The notes under the pieces were generated by a model that was not told where the DNA came from, ran no database searches, and saw only the letters and a list, made by a program, of their open reading frames with translations. This document shows, piece after piece, positions 19,493 to 26,656 of a stretch of 64,000 nt of DNA. The DNA comes from Duganella sp. CF517. GTDB lineage: Bacteria; Pseudomonadota; Gammaproteobacteria; Burkholderiales; Burkholderiaceae_D. Positions within the stretch are counted from its first letter, which is position 1. The number at the start of each line of letters is the position of its first letter. The stretch spans positions 969,198 to 1,033,197 of the forward strand of contig NZ_FODC01000001.1 in assembly GCF_900110275.1 (NCBI RefSeq), written 5' to 3'. Position numbers and translations under genes: made by a program.

Positions 19493-20208
19493 CGCGGCCG
19501 TCCATCTTCGCCGCCGTGCTGTTGCCGGCTCTGCTGGCCGCGCCGAACGCCGGCGCCGCGCCCTCCGCGACGGCCGCGCCGCGCATCGAACAACGCGCGC
19601 CGACGGCGGCCGAGCGGGAATCGTTCGACGACTTCTTCCGCGCCCGCAACGCCGCGCAACCGCAGCGGCCCTGGGGCGCCGCGCCGTTGTTCGCCCCCGC
19701 GTTCGAAATCGAACGCCAGCGCGGCAAGGCGTGGAACGTGATCGCCAGTGTCGATTCCGCGCCGCGCCGCTCGGCGCCGGATCTGTGCCGGCAAGTGCGC
19801 TCCAGTTTTGTCTACGATGCGGCCAAACCCGGCGGCGAGCGCTGGACCGACGCCGCCGAGGCGCCGCAATGGCACGTGTGGCTGGCGCAACCGAACATTC
19901 CGTGTCAGGCGGCCAGATATACGGTATTGATGGATCAGGCCGTGCCACCGGCAGATGCGGTGGCGTTGCTGAGACAGCACCGCGAGCTGCTGTTGCGCGC
20001 GCGCCTGCTATTCGCCGGCAACTCCGGCTGCGCGCGGCAACGCGCCCTCACCTTCCGGCTGGCGGCGCTGAAGCCGGCGGCGGCGGCGGCCGGCGCGCCG
20101 GTCATGTACGGTTTGGTGTTTGAAAGCGATCGCGACACGACGGCGACGGTCGCCGTGCGCAAGCACCGTGGCGAATATGCCGCCTGGAACGTCAGCTGCT
20201 CCGGTTGA
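19489..20208 (+). CDS. Hypothetical secreted protein coupled to ompR-envZ
   Basis: 239 residues. Its ATG overlaps the envZ stop codon in an ATGA arrangement, implying translational coupling. A signal peptide of about 23 residues (VLLPALLAAPNAGA, cleavage near APS) is followed by a soluble domain. There are four Cys residues at roughly 100, 141, 183 and 236 (LCRQVRSSF, NIPCQAARY, SGCARQRAL, NVSCSG), which suggests two disulfides and a periplasmic location. I do not recognise the family. The position suggests a periplasmic accessory or target of OmpR/EnvZ, but nothing in the sequence proves it. Its last 17 bases overlap the convergent Imm26-like gene. Confidence 0.75.
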   Translation: MTRPSIFAAVLLPALLAAPNAGAAPSATAAPRIEQRAPTAAERESFDDFFRARNAAQPQRPWGAAPLFAPAFEIERQRGKAWNVIASVDSAPRRSAPDLCRQVRSSFVYDAAKPGGERWTDAAEAPQWHVWLAQPNIPCQAARYTVLMDQAVPPADAVALLRQHRELLLRARLLFAGNSGCARQRALTFRLAALKPAAAAAGAPVMYGLVFESDRDTTATVAVRKHRGEYAAWNVSCSG

Positions 20209-20680
20209 TCGGATGCTCGCGCGACTCCAATAGCTTGGTCAGCAGCAACTCGGTCGAACCGTAGCCGTACAGCGAATCGGCCTCCAGCCCGGGCGTATCG
20301 TAGGGCACCGATTCTTCCCGCTCGGAACGGCTAGGATCGTTGTCGGAATATGTCACGCGCCAGGCGCGCTTCAAGGCGTCGGCGCGGCGCAGGAACTGCG
20401 GCATCGGCCACAGTGCCGGATTCCAGTCGACGGCCTCGCCCAGCACGCGCCAATGGCCGCTGGCCAACGCCATGTCGCCCACGCGCAGCACCTTGACGGC
20501 GTCCTGCGGCTGCAGGGTGTTGAGTTCATCGATCGACGGTATCCTGTCGAGCTTGGGCCCGAACAGATAGGCCAGCATGATCTTGCTGCCCGGCGACAAA
20601 CGGGCGACCAAGCCCCAGCCGTACCCGCCATCGAGCAACGGCACCGCAAACCAGCTTCCTTCATGATACGACTGCCTCAT
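20192..20680 (-). CDS. Imm26-like immunity domain protein (orphan)
   Basis: 162 residues. The ATG at 20680 has AAGGAG six bases ahead, which decides the start although the frame runs further upstream. The N-terminus YHEGSWFAVPLLDGGYGWGLVARLSPGSKIMLAYLFGP matches the pattern of immunity protein 26 (Imm26): an EGxWFAVPL motif, a GxGxVAR beta strand and a YFFGP-like turn. Imm26 domains usually protect against polymorphic toxins, yet no toxin gene is adjacent. The family also includes stand-alone proteins of unknown function, so an immunity role is only suggested. It is convergent with the secreted protein downstream of envZ. Confidence 0.6.
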   Translation of the reverse strand: MRQSYHEGSWFAVPLLDGGYGWGLVARLSPGSKIMLAYLFGPKLDRIPSIDELNTLQPQDAVKVLRVGDMALASGHWRVLGEAVDWNPALWPMPQFLRRADALKRAWRVTYSDNDPSRSEREESVPYDTPGLEADSLYGYGSTELLLTKLLESREHPINRSS

Positions 20681-20865
20681 TCCACTCCTTTCGCTAGCGC
20701 GAACCAGCAACGTGGCGCCGAAATGCACTGACGAACAGGACATGGCGCCGCCTCCACATATGCTGTGACTGCTTCATTGACGCCGTGCGGCGCAAACCCG
20801 AAGTGTATCGGCGCGGCGCGAATTGTGTCGCACGCCACCGCGCGCGCCGCCCCCGGCAACGGGTG

Positions 20866-20874
20866 TGATACACT
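20866..20874 (+). promoter_or_regulatory. Extended -10 promoter just ahead of the TPP riboswitch
   Basis: TGATACACT gives an extended -10 (TG, one base, TACACT). No good -35 is visible, as is common for extended -10 promoters. The start of transcription would be near 20881, exactly at the 5' strand of the riboswitch P1 stem. Confidence 0.45.
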
Positions 20875-20880
20875 GCCGGC

Positions 20881-20960
20881 TCGCTAGGGGTCCTGGGCAT
20901 TTTGTTCCGGGTGAGAGATACCCTTCGTACCTGATCTGGATAATGCCAGCGAAGGAAAGC
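20881..20960 (+). promoter_or_regulatory. TPP riboswitch (THI element)
   Basis: The aptamer core is unmistakable: GGGG near 20887-20890, GTGAGAGATACCC (20931-20943 region starts at GTGAGAGA, 20911) and the nearly invariant ACCTGATCTGGATAATGCCAGCG (20929-20951). The P1 stem can form between TCGCT (20881-20885) and AGCGA (20948-20952). TPP riboswitches bind thiamine pyrophosphate and switch off downstream genes. This one lies 70 bases ahead of the TonB-dependent receptor gene and is the only riboswitch I found in the window. Confidence 0.95.
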
Positions 20961-20968
20961 GCAAAGTA

Positions 20969-21026
20969 GTTCTCCCCTCCTTTGATGGCTCTCCTCGCGG
21001 CGTCCAGCCGAGAACAAGCAGAGAGC
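20969..21026 (+). promoter_or_regulatory. Likely translational expression platform of the TPP riboswitch
   Basis: GCTCTC (20988-20993) is exactly complementary to GAGAGC (21021-21026), which contains the ribosome-binding site of the receptor gene. CTCG (20994-20997) pairs with CGAG (21009-21012) to extend the hairpin. The upstream GTTCTC (20969-20974) can pair with GAGAAC (21010-21015) and would compete with the inner stem. There is no T-run, so control at translation initiation fits better than termination. Confidence 0.55.
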
Positions 21027-21030
21027 AGAC

Positions 21031-23190
21031 ATGTCCACACCACATTTCGCAGTTTCCGTCATCGCCCTGGCGGTGTTCCATGCATTTTCCGGCGCCGCCG
21101 TCGCCGCCGAGCCGGCAGTCGAGGCGGCCGGAGCCGCCGCCGAGCAGTCCATGCCGGAGGTCGTCGTCAGCGCCACCAAGGTGCGCGCCACCACCGCCTC
21201 CGTCGCCGGTTTCGGCAACGCCCCGCTGCTGGAAACGCCGGCCTCGGTCAGCGTACTGACGTCGCAGCAAATGCTCGACCTGCAAATCCGCTCGACCACC
21301 GACGCCGCCAAATTCGACGCCAGCCTGAGCGACTCCTACAACGCCGTCGGCTACGCCGAACAATTCTCGATCCGCGGCTTCAAGCTCGACAACGCGTCGA
21401 GCTACCGCAAGGACGGCATGGCGATCCCCGGCGACACCCAGATCCCGCTCGAGAACAAGGAGCGCCTGGAAGTGCTCAAGGGCCTGTCGGGCCTGCAAGC
21501 CGGCGTCTCCGCGCCGGGCGGCATCATTAACTACGTCACCAAACGCCCGACCGACACGCCGCTGCGCACCGTCGTGCTGGAGGCGCGCGAGCGCGGCACC
21601 CTGTATGGCGCCGTCGATGTCGGCGGACGCTTCGAGGATAACCGTTTCGGCTACCGCGTCAACGTCGCCGGCGAGCGCCTGCGCTCCTATATCAAGGGCG
21701 CGGACGGCAACCGCAAGTTCATCTCGGCCGCCTTCGACTGGCGCCTGTCGCCGCAGGCGCTGCTGCAGGTCGATGCCGACTACCAGCGCAAATCCCAACT
21801 GACCGCGCCGGGCTTCCAGCTGTTGGACAACACCACCTTGCCGGTGGTCGACGCCGACACGATGCTCAACAATCAGCCGTGGAGCCGTCCGGTGGAAACC
21901 ACCACTAGCAACATCGGCGCGCGCTTCGAATACAAGTTCTCGTCCGACTGGAGCACCACGGTCAGCGCCAACCAGCACCACTTCAAACGCGACGACTACA
22001 CCGCATTCCCTTACGGCTGCGGCCCGAACTTCTACCCCGGCTACTGCGGCAACGGCGACTACGACGTCTACAACTACGTCAGCCTGGGCGAGAAGAAGTC
22101 GCCGCTGACGATGCAGGCGCTGGTCCAGGGCCGCTTCGCCACCGGCGCGCTGGCGCACCAGTTCACCGGCGGCGCGTCGTTCCAGAAGAACAGCGAAAAA
22201 TGGGGCGATTACATTTACACGGAGTCCGGCCGTAGCAACATCTACCAGCCAGTGGTGGTCGCTCCGGTGGGCGGCGATGTCAACGCCCCAGCCTTCGAAC
22301 GACGCCACGGCAACGAACGCTCCTTGTTCGCCCAGGACATCGTCAGTTTGAATGCGAAGCTTAAACTGCACGCGGGCGCGCGCTACGTGCAGGTCAGGCG
22401 CGTGGAATACGTTGGCCCCAACGACCAAAACGTCCCGCTGCCGGATGCGAATACCGACGTTGGCTTCTGGCTGCCGAATGTGGCGCTGGTCTATAGCCTG
22501 CTTCCCAATGTCTCGCTCTACACCTCGTACGCGCAAGGTTTGGAGCATGGCGGCATCGCGCCGATGCAGACCAAAAACGAGGGGCAGGCGCTGGCGCCGT
22601 CCAAATCCAAGCAGGTGGAAGTCGGAATCAAGGCCGACATCCGCCCGGACCTGAGCGCCACCCTGGCGTTGTTCGAGATCCGCAAGGGACTGGAATATAC
22701 CGACGCCGGCAATTCCTACGTGCGCAATGGCGAGGCGCAGAACCGTGGCCTGGAGATGGCGTTGAACGGCCGCGCCACGCGCGAACTGATGGTGGGCGTG
22801 TCGGCCACCGCGCTCAATACCAGGCAAAGCGATACGGGCCAGGCCAGTTTGGACGGCAAGCGCGTGACCAACGTCGCCGCGTTCAAATCGTCGGTGTATG
22901 CGGATTACGCGGTGCCGCAAATCGAAGGCTTGAATCTGAACGCGAACTGGCAGTACTCGGGCAAGAAGGCTTTCGATCCCGAGAACCAGGTGTTCGTGCC
23001 AAGCTACCATGTGCTCAACCTCGGGGCTTCGTACGCCACGCGCATCGGGGGTGTCTCGACAACCTTGCGCGCCAGCGTGAACAACGCGCTGGACAAGTTC
23101 TACTGGCGCGACGTGACGCAGGATCTGGGTGGATATTTGATGCCGGGTGCTTCGCGCACGTTCCGTGTGTCGGCACAGTTCGACCTGTAA
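21031..23190 (+). CDS. TonB-dependent outer-membrane receptor, TPP-riboswitch controlled
   Basis: 719 residues. The signal peptide (about 1-26, ending AVAAEP) is followed by a TonB-box-like MPEVVVSATK, a plug domain (about 60-170, with LETPASVSVLTSQQMLD, FSIRGFKLDN and LEVLKGLSGLQAGVSAPGGIINYVTKRPT) and a 22-strand beta-barrel that ends FRVSAQFDL. By sequence it looks like a siderophore-type receptor (FhuE/FpvA group). However, the TPP riboswitch in its leader argues that it imports thiamine or a thiamine precursor/derivative, as for the omr1/OMR-type receptors described in comparative genomics of thiamine regulons. It needs TonB-ExbB-ExbD, which are not in the window. It converges on a kinase gene that ends 33 bases away. 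Confidence 0.9.
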   Translation: MSTPHFAVSVIALAVFHAFSGAAVAAEPAVEAAGAAAEQSMPEVVVSATKVRATTASVAGFGNAPLLETPASVSVLTSQQMLDLQIRSTTDAAKFDASLSDSYNAVGYAEQFSIRGFKLDNASSYRKDGMAIPGDTQIPLENKERLEVLKGLSGLQAGVSAPGGIINYVTKRPTDTPLRTVVLEARERGTLYGAVDVGGRFEDNRFGYRVNVAGERLRSYIKGADGNRKFISAAFDWRLSPQALLQVDADYQRKSQLTAPGFQLLDNTTLPVVDADTMLNNQPWSRPVETTTSNIGARFEYKFSSDWSTTVSANQHHFKRDDYTAFPYGCGPNFYPGYCGNGDYDVYNYVSLGEKKSPLTMQALVQGRFATGALAHQFTGGASFQKNSEKWGDYIYTESGRSNIYQPVVVAPVGGDVNAPAFERRHGNERSLFAQDIVSLNAKLKLHAGARYVQVRRVEYVGPNDQNVPLPDANTDVGFWLPNVALVYSLLPNVSLYTSYAQGLEHGGIAPMQTKNEGQALAPSKSKQVEVGIKADIRPDLSATLALFEIRKGLEYTDAGNSYVRNGEAQNRGLEMALNGRATRELMVGVSATALNTRQSDTGQASLDGKRVTNVAAFKSSVYADYAVPQIEGLNLNANWQYSGKKAFDPENQVFVPSYHVLNLGASYATRIGGVSTTLRASVNNALDKFYWRDVTQDLGGYLMPGASRTFRVSAQFDL

Positions 23191-23222
23191 AGCGAAATCC
23201 GCAGGCGGCGCGGCGACGGCGA

Positions 23223-23759
23223 TTACGGCATCGCCGCCAACAACCGCTCCACCTGCGCCAGCCGCTGCTGCGGCGCGCCCGATACCAGCACATACGGTAT
23301 CCGGCGCGCCGCCAATTCCTCCATCAGCATAAGGTTGATGGTAACGCTGACCTGCTCGGACTCGCGCTGCAAACCGTCGGCGACCCACGGAATGTCCGGC
23401 GCGGTCACCAGGGTCAGCGCATAGTCGCGCTGGTGCCCGTCGGCCAGCCGCGCCAATTGATCGTCGATGCCGCCGAAATAATGACGGCTGTAGACCGCCG
23501 TCATCAGCGGCGCCGTATCGCAGAACAGGTACCCGTACGCCGAGCGCGCCGCCGCGTCCTCGCGTTCACGTTGCGTACTGGCGATATGGAACTGGTCAGC
23601 CGCCACCGGAACCCGCCGCCCCACATCGACGAATTCGCGCAGATACTCCGGCACCCAGACCGTCCGATAGCGCGCGGCCAACGCCGCCGCCAAGGTGGTC
23701 TTGCCCGAGGAGGCCGGGCCCAGTATCGCCACGCGCCGTGGCATGGCCGCCAGCGTCAT
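23223..23759 (-). CDS. NadR-like AAA/P-loop nucleoside (vitamin) kinase
   Basis: 178 residues. Walker A GPASSGKTT (about 13-21) is followed by VPEYLREFVD, FCDTAPLMTAVYS, and VTAPDIPWVADGLQRES. The TPWVADGLR-like motif is typical of the ribosylnicotinamide kinase domain of NadR. Here it stands alone, without the NadR adenylyltransferase or helix-turn-helix domain. Its start overlaps the stop of the PnuC-family gene (ATGA), which strongly suggests that it phosphorylates the transported compound. Classical substrate: nicotinamide riboside. Because the neighbouring receptor is under TPP control, thiamine or a thiamine moiety is a serious alternative. The substrate is inferred, not shown. Confidence 0.8.
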   Translation of the reverse strand: MTLAAMPRRVAILGPASSGKTTLAAALAARYRTVWVPEYLREFVDVGRRVPVAADQFHIASTQREREDAAARSAYGYLFCDTAPLMTAVYSRHYFGGIDDQLARLADGHQRDYALTLVTAPDIPWVADGLQRESEQVSVTINLMLMEELAARRIPYVLVSGAPQQRLAQVERLLAAMP

Positions 23760-24436
23760 TCTAGTACCAGCCTGCGGCCGCCGGTTTCCTCGCCGCCGCT
23801 ACCGCCACCGCCCGCCCCCATGCCGGCCGACTGCTGCCACGTGCGCAGGCCGACCACCGCCATGCCGACGAAGACAGCGTACAGGATCGCCGTCAGCATC
23901 AAGTGCTTGTGCAGATAGAGTCCGACATACAGCACATCGACAACGATCCAGACATGCCAGTTCTCGATCTTCTTACGCGACAGCAGCAGCTGTCCGACCA
24001 GACTGCCGGCGGTTAGGAAACCATCGGAGCGCGGCACGTCGGTATCGGTGTAGGTCTTGAGGAACCACGCCAGCAGCACGAAGCCGGCCAGCCACGCCGC
24101 CACGGCGATCCAGCGGCCGCGCGCGTCGAGCGCGCTGACCGCGAGCCGTTCGTGGCGGTCATTCCCGTGCAGCCACTGGTACCAGCCATAGAACGACACC
24201 GAAATGAACACCAGTTGCAGCCCCATGTCGCCGTACAGCCGCGAGCCGTAGAACACCAGCCCGTAGGTGGCCGACGAGATGATGGCGAACAGCCAGGCCC
24301 AATGGCTCTGGCGGATGTTGAGCCACACCGTGGCCACCGCCAGGATGAACGACACCAGTTCCAACGGGGTCGTGGCGAATCCCGCCAGATGCAGCGGCAA
24401 ATTCAGGTACCCCAACAGAACCGATAATTCGTGCAT
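23756..24436 (-). CDS. PnuC-family vitamin transporter (PnuC/PnuT)
   Basis: 226 residues with seven predicted membrane helices and the family motifs LYGDMGLQLVFISVSFYGWYQW and ENWHVWIVVDVLYVGLYLHK followed by LTAILYAVF. PnuC carries nicotinamide riboside and PnuT carries thiamine by facilitated diffusion; both need intracellular phosphorylation to trap the substrate. The gene overlaps the S46 peptidase stop by one base (TAATG) and the kinase start by four bases, so all three form one tight operon. The proximity of the TPP-riboswitch receptor makes PnuT (thiamine) the favoured subtype. The sequence alone does not settle it. Confidence 0.85.
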   Translation of the reverse strand: MHELSVLLGYLNLPLHLAGFATTPLELVSFILAVATVWLNIRQSHWAWLFAIISSATYGLVFYGSRLYGDMGLQLVFISVSFYGWYQWLHGNDRHERLAVSALDARGRWIAVAAWLAGFVLLAWFLKTYTDTDVPRSDGFLTAGSLVGQLLLSRKKIENWHVWIVVDVLYVGLYLHKHLMLTAILYAVFVGMAVVGLRTWQQSAGMGAGGGGSGGEETGGRRLVLE

Positions 24437-26574
24437 TATTTTTTCGCCGGATATTTAATGGTCATCTCTTTGAGCAGGTTGTCGGCATGATCGACTTCGC
24501 TCATCACCCACAGCATATACCGGATATCCAGATGGATAGCGCGGGTGATGGCGGGATCGAAATACCAGTCTTTGGTGATCGACTCGTAGGTCGAATCGAA
24601 GTTCAGCCCGATCAACTCGCCCCTGCGGTTCATCACCGCCGAGCCGGAATTGCCGCCGGTGGTATCGGCGCTGCTCAAAAAGTCGACCGGCACGGTGCCG
24701 AGGACGGCGTCCTTGAATGGTCCGTAGCGCTTGGCCTTGATGGCGTCGAGCTCCCGTTGCGGCGCGTTGAACGGATCTTTGCCGGTATGCTTCTCGACGA
24801 TGCCTTCGACGGTGGTGAACGGTCCCTTGCTGATGCCGTCGCGCGGCGAATACGGCGCCACGGTGCCGTAGGTGACGCGCAAGGTGCCATTCGCGTCCGG
24901 GTACACCGGCTTGCCCTGCGATTTCTTCCACGCGATGACGGCTTCCATGTAGCGCGGGATCACGCGCTCCAGGTTTCCGTCCAATTCCTTGCGGCGGTCC
25001 TTGAGCGACTGCGCCGCGCCGTCCAGCTTTGCCGCCAGTTGCATGAAGGCGTCGTCCGATGCCTTGACGGCGGCGGCGTCCTTGCCGATCCACGCCAGCC
25101 GCGTGGCGGTGTCGCCCAGTCCCGTCCCGGCGTACAGCGCCGGCACCGCCTCGGGCGCCGGCAGCAGCGGGTCGAGGCCCGCCACGTGCATGGACTTGGG
25201 CAGTTTGGCGTAGCGCCGCAGCGCCGCCACGAAACGCGCCTGGTCCACCTCCGCCACGTACGACTGTTCCAGCCGGTTCAGGCGCGCCTTGATGAAGGTC
25301 GCGTCGCGCTGCTGGAAACCGGTCTCGCGCTCGGCGTCAGGCTTCGCCCCTTCCAGCGCCAGCCGATGCAGGGTGGCGGCGCTTTTCAGCAGCTCGCCGG
25401 TGGTGGCGACGCTGTAGCCGAACTCCTCGTCGCCCAGCGCGATGTCGGCGGCGATCACCGCGTCCAGCTCCGCCAGCAGCGTTTTCGACACGTCCTTCTG
25501 CGCCGCGTACCAGGCGCGGAATTGCGCGTCCTGCACGTCCTTGACGGCGGCGATGTCCTTGCGCGCGAAACCGTCCATCAGGCCCTGCGATTTCTTCATC
25601 ACGTTGTTCAGGCTCTTGGCGACGCTGGCGTAGCGCACTTCCGCCGCCGGTTTGCCCTTGGTAGCGGCGGCGATGACGTCGAGATCGGCCTGGATTTCGG
25701 CCACGCGCGCCGGATAACCGACGTCGCGCGCGGCGCGGATCTCCGACGGCAGCTTGTAGCGGCTGGTGCGGCCCGGATAACCGGCCAGCAGCACCGGGTC
25801 GCCGTTCTTCAACCCCTCGGCCGACAGCACCAGGAAGTCCTTCGATTGATACGGTACGTTGTCCGGCGACGGATCGGCCGGACGGCCGTCCTTGCCCACG
25901 TAGGCGCGCAGGAACGCGAAGTCGCCGGTATGGCGCGGCCATTCGTAGTTATCGACGTCGCCGCCGTAGTTGCCGATCATGTCCGGCGGCGCGTAGACCA
26001 GGCGCACGTCGCGTATCATCATTTGTCGGATGCGGTAGTATTCCAGCCCGCGATGGAAGGCCGGCACCGAGCACCGGTAGATCCTGTCGGTTTCGCATTC
26101 GGCGATCAGCGCCTTGACGGCTTTTTCCACCGCGTCGTGGCGCTGCTTGCCGCTCATCGCGGGCGTGACGCCTTCGAGCACGCGGGCGGTGACGTTTTCC
26201 ACCTTGTCGGTCACATACACCAGCGAATTGGGGCCGCCGGGCAGCTCCTGCGCGCGGGTCTTGGCCAGGAAGCCGTCGACGATGTAATTGTGCTCCGGCG
26301 TCGCGTTGCGCTGGATGGCGCCATAGGCGCAGTGGTGGTTGGTGACCACCAGGCCGGCGTCGGACACGAACGACGCCGAACAGCCGGGCAGCGCGACAAT
26401 GGCGCTCATCGGATGCTTGGACAGGTCGGCCAGCTTTTCGGCCGGGATGGCGATGCCGATGCGTTGTAGTTCGGATTTCAGCTGCGGCAATTGGTATGGC
26501 TGCCACTGCCCTTCGTCGGCGTGAGCCGCCGCCGCGCCGAGGATAGCGGCCGGCAGCACTAGATATTTTAACAA
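24436..26574 (-). CDS. S46-family dipeptidyl-peptidase (DPP7/DPP11 type)
   Basis: 712 residues. Signal peptide about 1-19 (AAILGAAAAHADEGQ), so the enzyme is periplasmic or secreted. The S46 chymotrypsin-like catalytic triad is visible: His in GLVVTNHHCAYG (about 79-80), Asp in DNYEWPRHTGDFAFLRAYVG (near 225) and Ser in TTGGNSGSAV (about 643), with the alpha-helical exopeptidase domain inserted between. S46 enzymes release dipeptides from peptide N-termini. At the S1-pocket position, 18 residues after the catalytic Ser, Porphyromonas DPP7 has Gly and DPP11 has Arg; here the residue is Ser (FDSTYES). It is the first gene of an operon with a PnuC-family carrier and a kinase. Confidence 0.92.
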   Translation of the reverse strand: MLKYLVLPAAILGAAAAHADEGQWQPYQLPQLKSELQRIGIAIPAEKLADLSKHPMSAIVALPGCSASFVSDAGLVVTNHHCAYGAIQRNATPEHNYIVDGFLAKTRAQELPGGPNSLVYVTDKVENVTARVLEGVTPAMSGKQRHDAVEKAVKALIAECETDRIYRCSVPAFHRGLEYYRIRQMMIRDVRLVYAPPDMIGNYGGDVDNYEWPRHTGDFAFLRAYVGKDGRPADPSPDNVPYQSKDFLVLSAEGLKNGDPVLLAGYPGRTSRYKLPSEIRAARDVGYPARVAEIQADLDVIAAATKGKPAAEVRYASVAKSLNNVMKKSQGLMDGFARKDIAAVKDVQDAQFRAWYAAQKDVSKTLLAELDAVIAADIALGDEEFGYSVATTGELLKSAATLHRLALEGAKPDAERETGFQQRDATFIKARLNRLEQSYVAEVDQARFVAALRRYAKLPKSMHVAGLDPLLPAPEAVPALYAGTGLGDTATRLAWIGKDAAAVKASDDAFMQLAAKLDGAAQSLKDRRKELDGNLERVIPRYMEAVIAWKKSQGKPVYPDANGTLRVTYGTVAPYSPRDGISKGPFTTVEGIVEKHTGKDPFNAPQRELDAIKAKRYGPFKDAVLGTVPVDFLSSADTTGGNSGSAVMNRRGELIGLNFDSTYESITKDWYFDPAITRAIHLDIRYMLWVMSEVDHADNLLKEMTIKYPAKK

Positions 26575-26656
26575 GATAAAAGCCCCTGATTGAGTTCAGC
26601 GGCAGTATATTCCTTATGCGGATGGCTGAAAATGCTTTTTGCGCATCGCCGGACCG

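Noticed and set aside
16877-19948. A 1023-codon minus-strand frame opposite ompR-envZ and the secreted protein.
   Set aside because: Low-complexity Ala/Arg/His composition opposite well-defined genes.
23223-24436. Straightforward assignment of the carrier and kinase to nicotinamide riboside salvage.
   Set aside because: Not excluded, but the TPP riboswitch of the adjacent receptor points to thiamine; left as an alternative, not as the call.
24487-26469. A 660-codon plus-strand frame opposite the S46 peptidase.
   Set aside because: Shadow frame; the minus strand encodes a complete peptidase with triad and signal peptide.
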